Positions 63,951 to 64,000 of a stretch of 64,000 nucleotides of DNA are shown in pieces (position 1 is the first letter of the stretch; every line of letters begins with the position of its first letter). The notes beneath the pieces are model-generated. The model searched no databases, had not been told where the DNA came from, and saw only the letters and a list, made by a program, of their open reading frames with translations. Origin of the DNA: Archegozetes longisetosus (lineage: Eukaryota > Arthropoda > Arachnida > Sarcoptiformes > Trhypochthoniidae); contig JAEMBT020000001.1 of the NCBI GenBank assembly GCA_018873245.2, positions 14,486,220-14,550,219 of the forward strand, in the 5' to 3' direction. Position numbers and translations under genes: made by a program.

Positions 63951-64000
63951 TTATACTGTTAAAAACAAAACAAATTTAAAAATCAAGAATGCTTAAACTG

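Larger units (their letters stand above)
57810..64000. other. Intergenic, no gene recognised
   Basis: About 6 kb of AT-rich sequence. Open stretches at 59700-60056 and 60352-60741 lack domains, and the second contains a low-complexity AGAAATGTTCA repeat. A GC-richer patch at 60740-60860 is unassigned. Confidence 0.4.

Overview
The window is AT-rich eukaryotic nuclear DNA: interrupted genes with GT-AG introns (many 60-80 bases long), long gene-poor stretches, dinucleotide microsatellites and small inverted-repeat transposons. The genes and repeats point to an arthropod. There are two adjacent apterous-type LIM-homeobox genes, a divergent ionotropic receptor, and stretches of TTAGG/CCTAA, the usual arthropod telomere pentamer, at internal sites. 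Short introns and AT richness would fit a small-genome chelicerate such as a mite, but the sequence alone does not settle the group.

Layout. (1) 0.5-0.7 kb: a hAT transposase remnant. (2) 1.7-8.3 kb: four plus-strand tandem copies of a small four-helix membrane protein. All have two exons and a phase-1 intron at the same place. One carries two PPxY motifs, as in LAPTM-type lysosomal proteins. (3) 10.6-11.2 kb: an intronless RNF115/126-type RING E3 ligase. (4) 12.7-23.8 kb: a compact housekeeping block of phosphoserine aminotransferase (plus), a convergent ZIP7/Catsup zinc transporter (minus, with a frame break in a His-repeat), and a divergent DENND1/connecdenn Rab35 GEF (plus, eight exons). 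(5) 23.8-31.3 kb: no gene recognised, mostly decayed minisatellites and microsatellites. (6) 31.3-48.9 kb: two head-to-tail LHX2/9 (apterous) paralogues on the minus strand, separated by about 9.7 kb. (7) 50.5-53.0 kb: an eight-exon divergent ionotropic receptor (plus). (8) 53-64 kb: no gene recognised.

The genes do not form one pathway. PSAT makes phosphoserine in the cytosol, ZIP7 releases zinc from the ER/Golgi, connecdenn couples Rab35 activation to clathrin-coated vesicles, the apterous pair are developmental transcription factors, and the receptor is probably chemosensory. The four-helix array and the receptor look like fast-evolving, lineage-specific families.

Exon joins were worked out by hand from splice signals, reading phase and family similarity. 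Each inferred coding sequence closes in frame except ZIP7, which is off by one base. I found no CRISPR array, bacterial operon, tRNA or rRNA gene.
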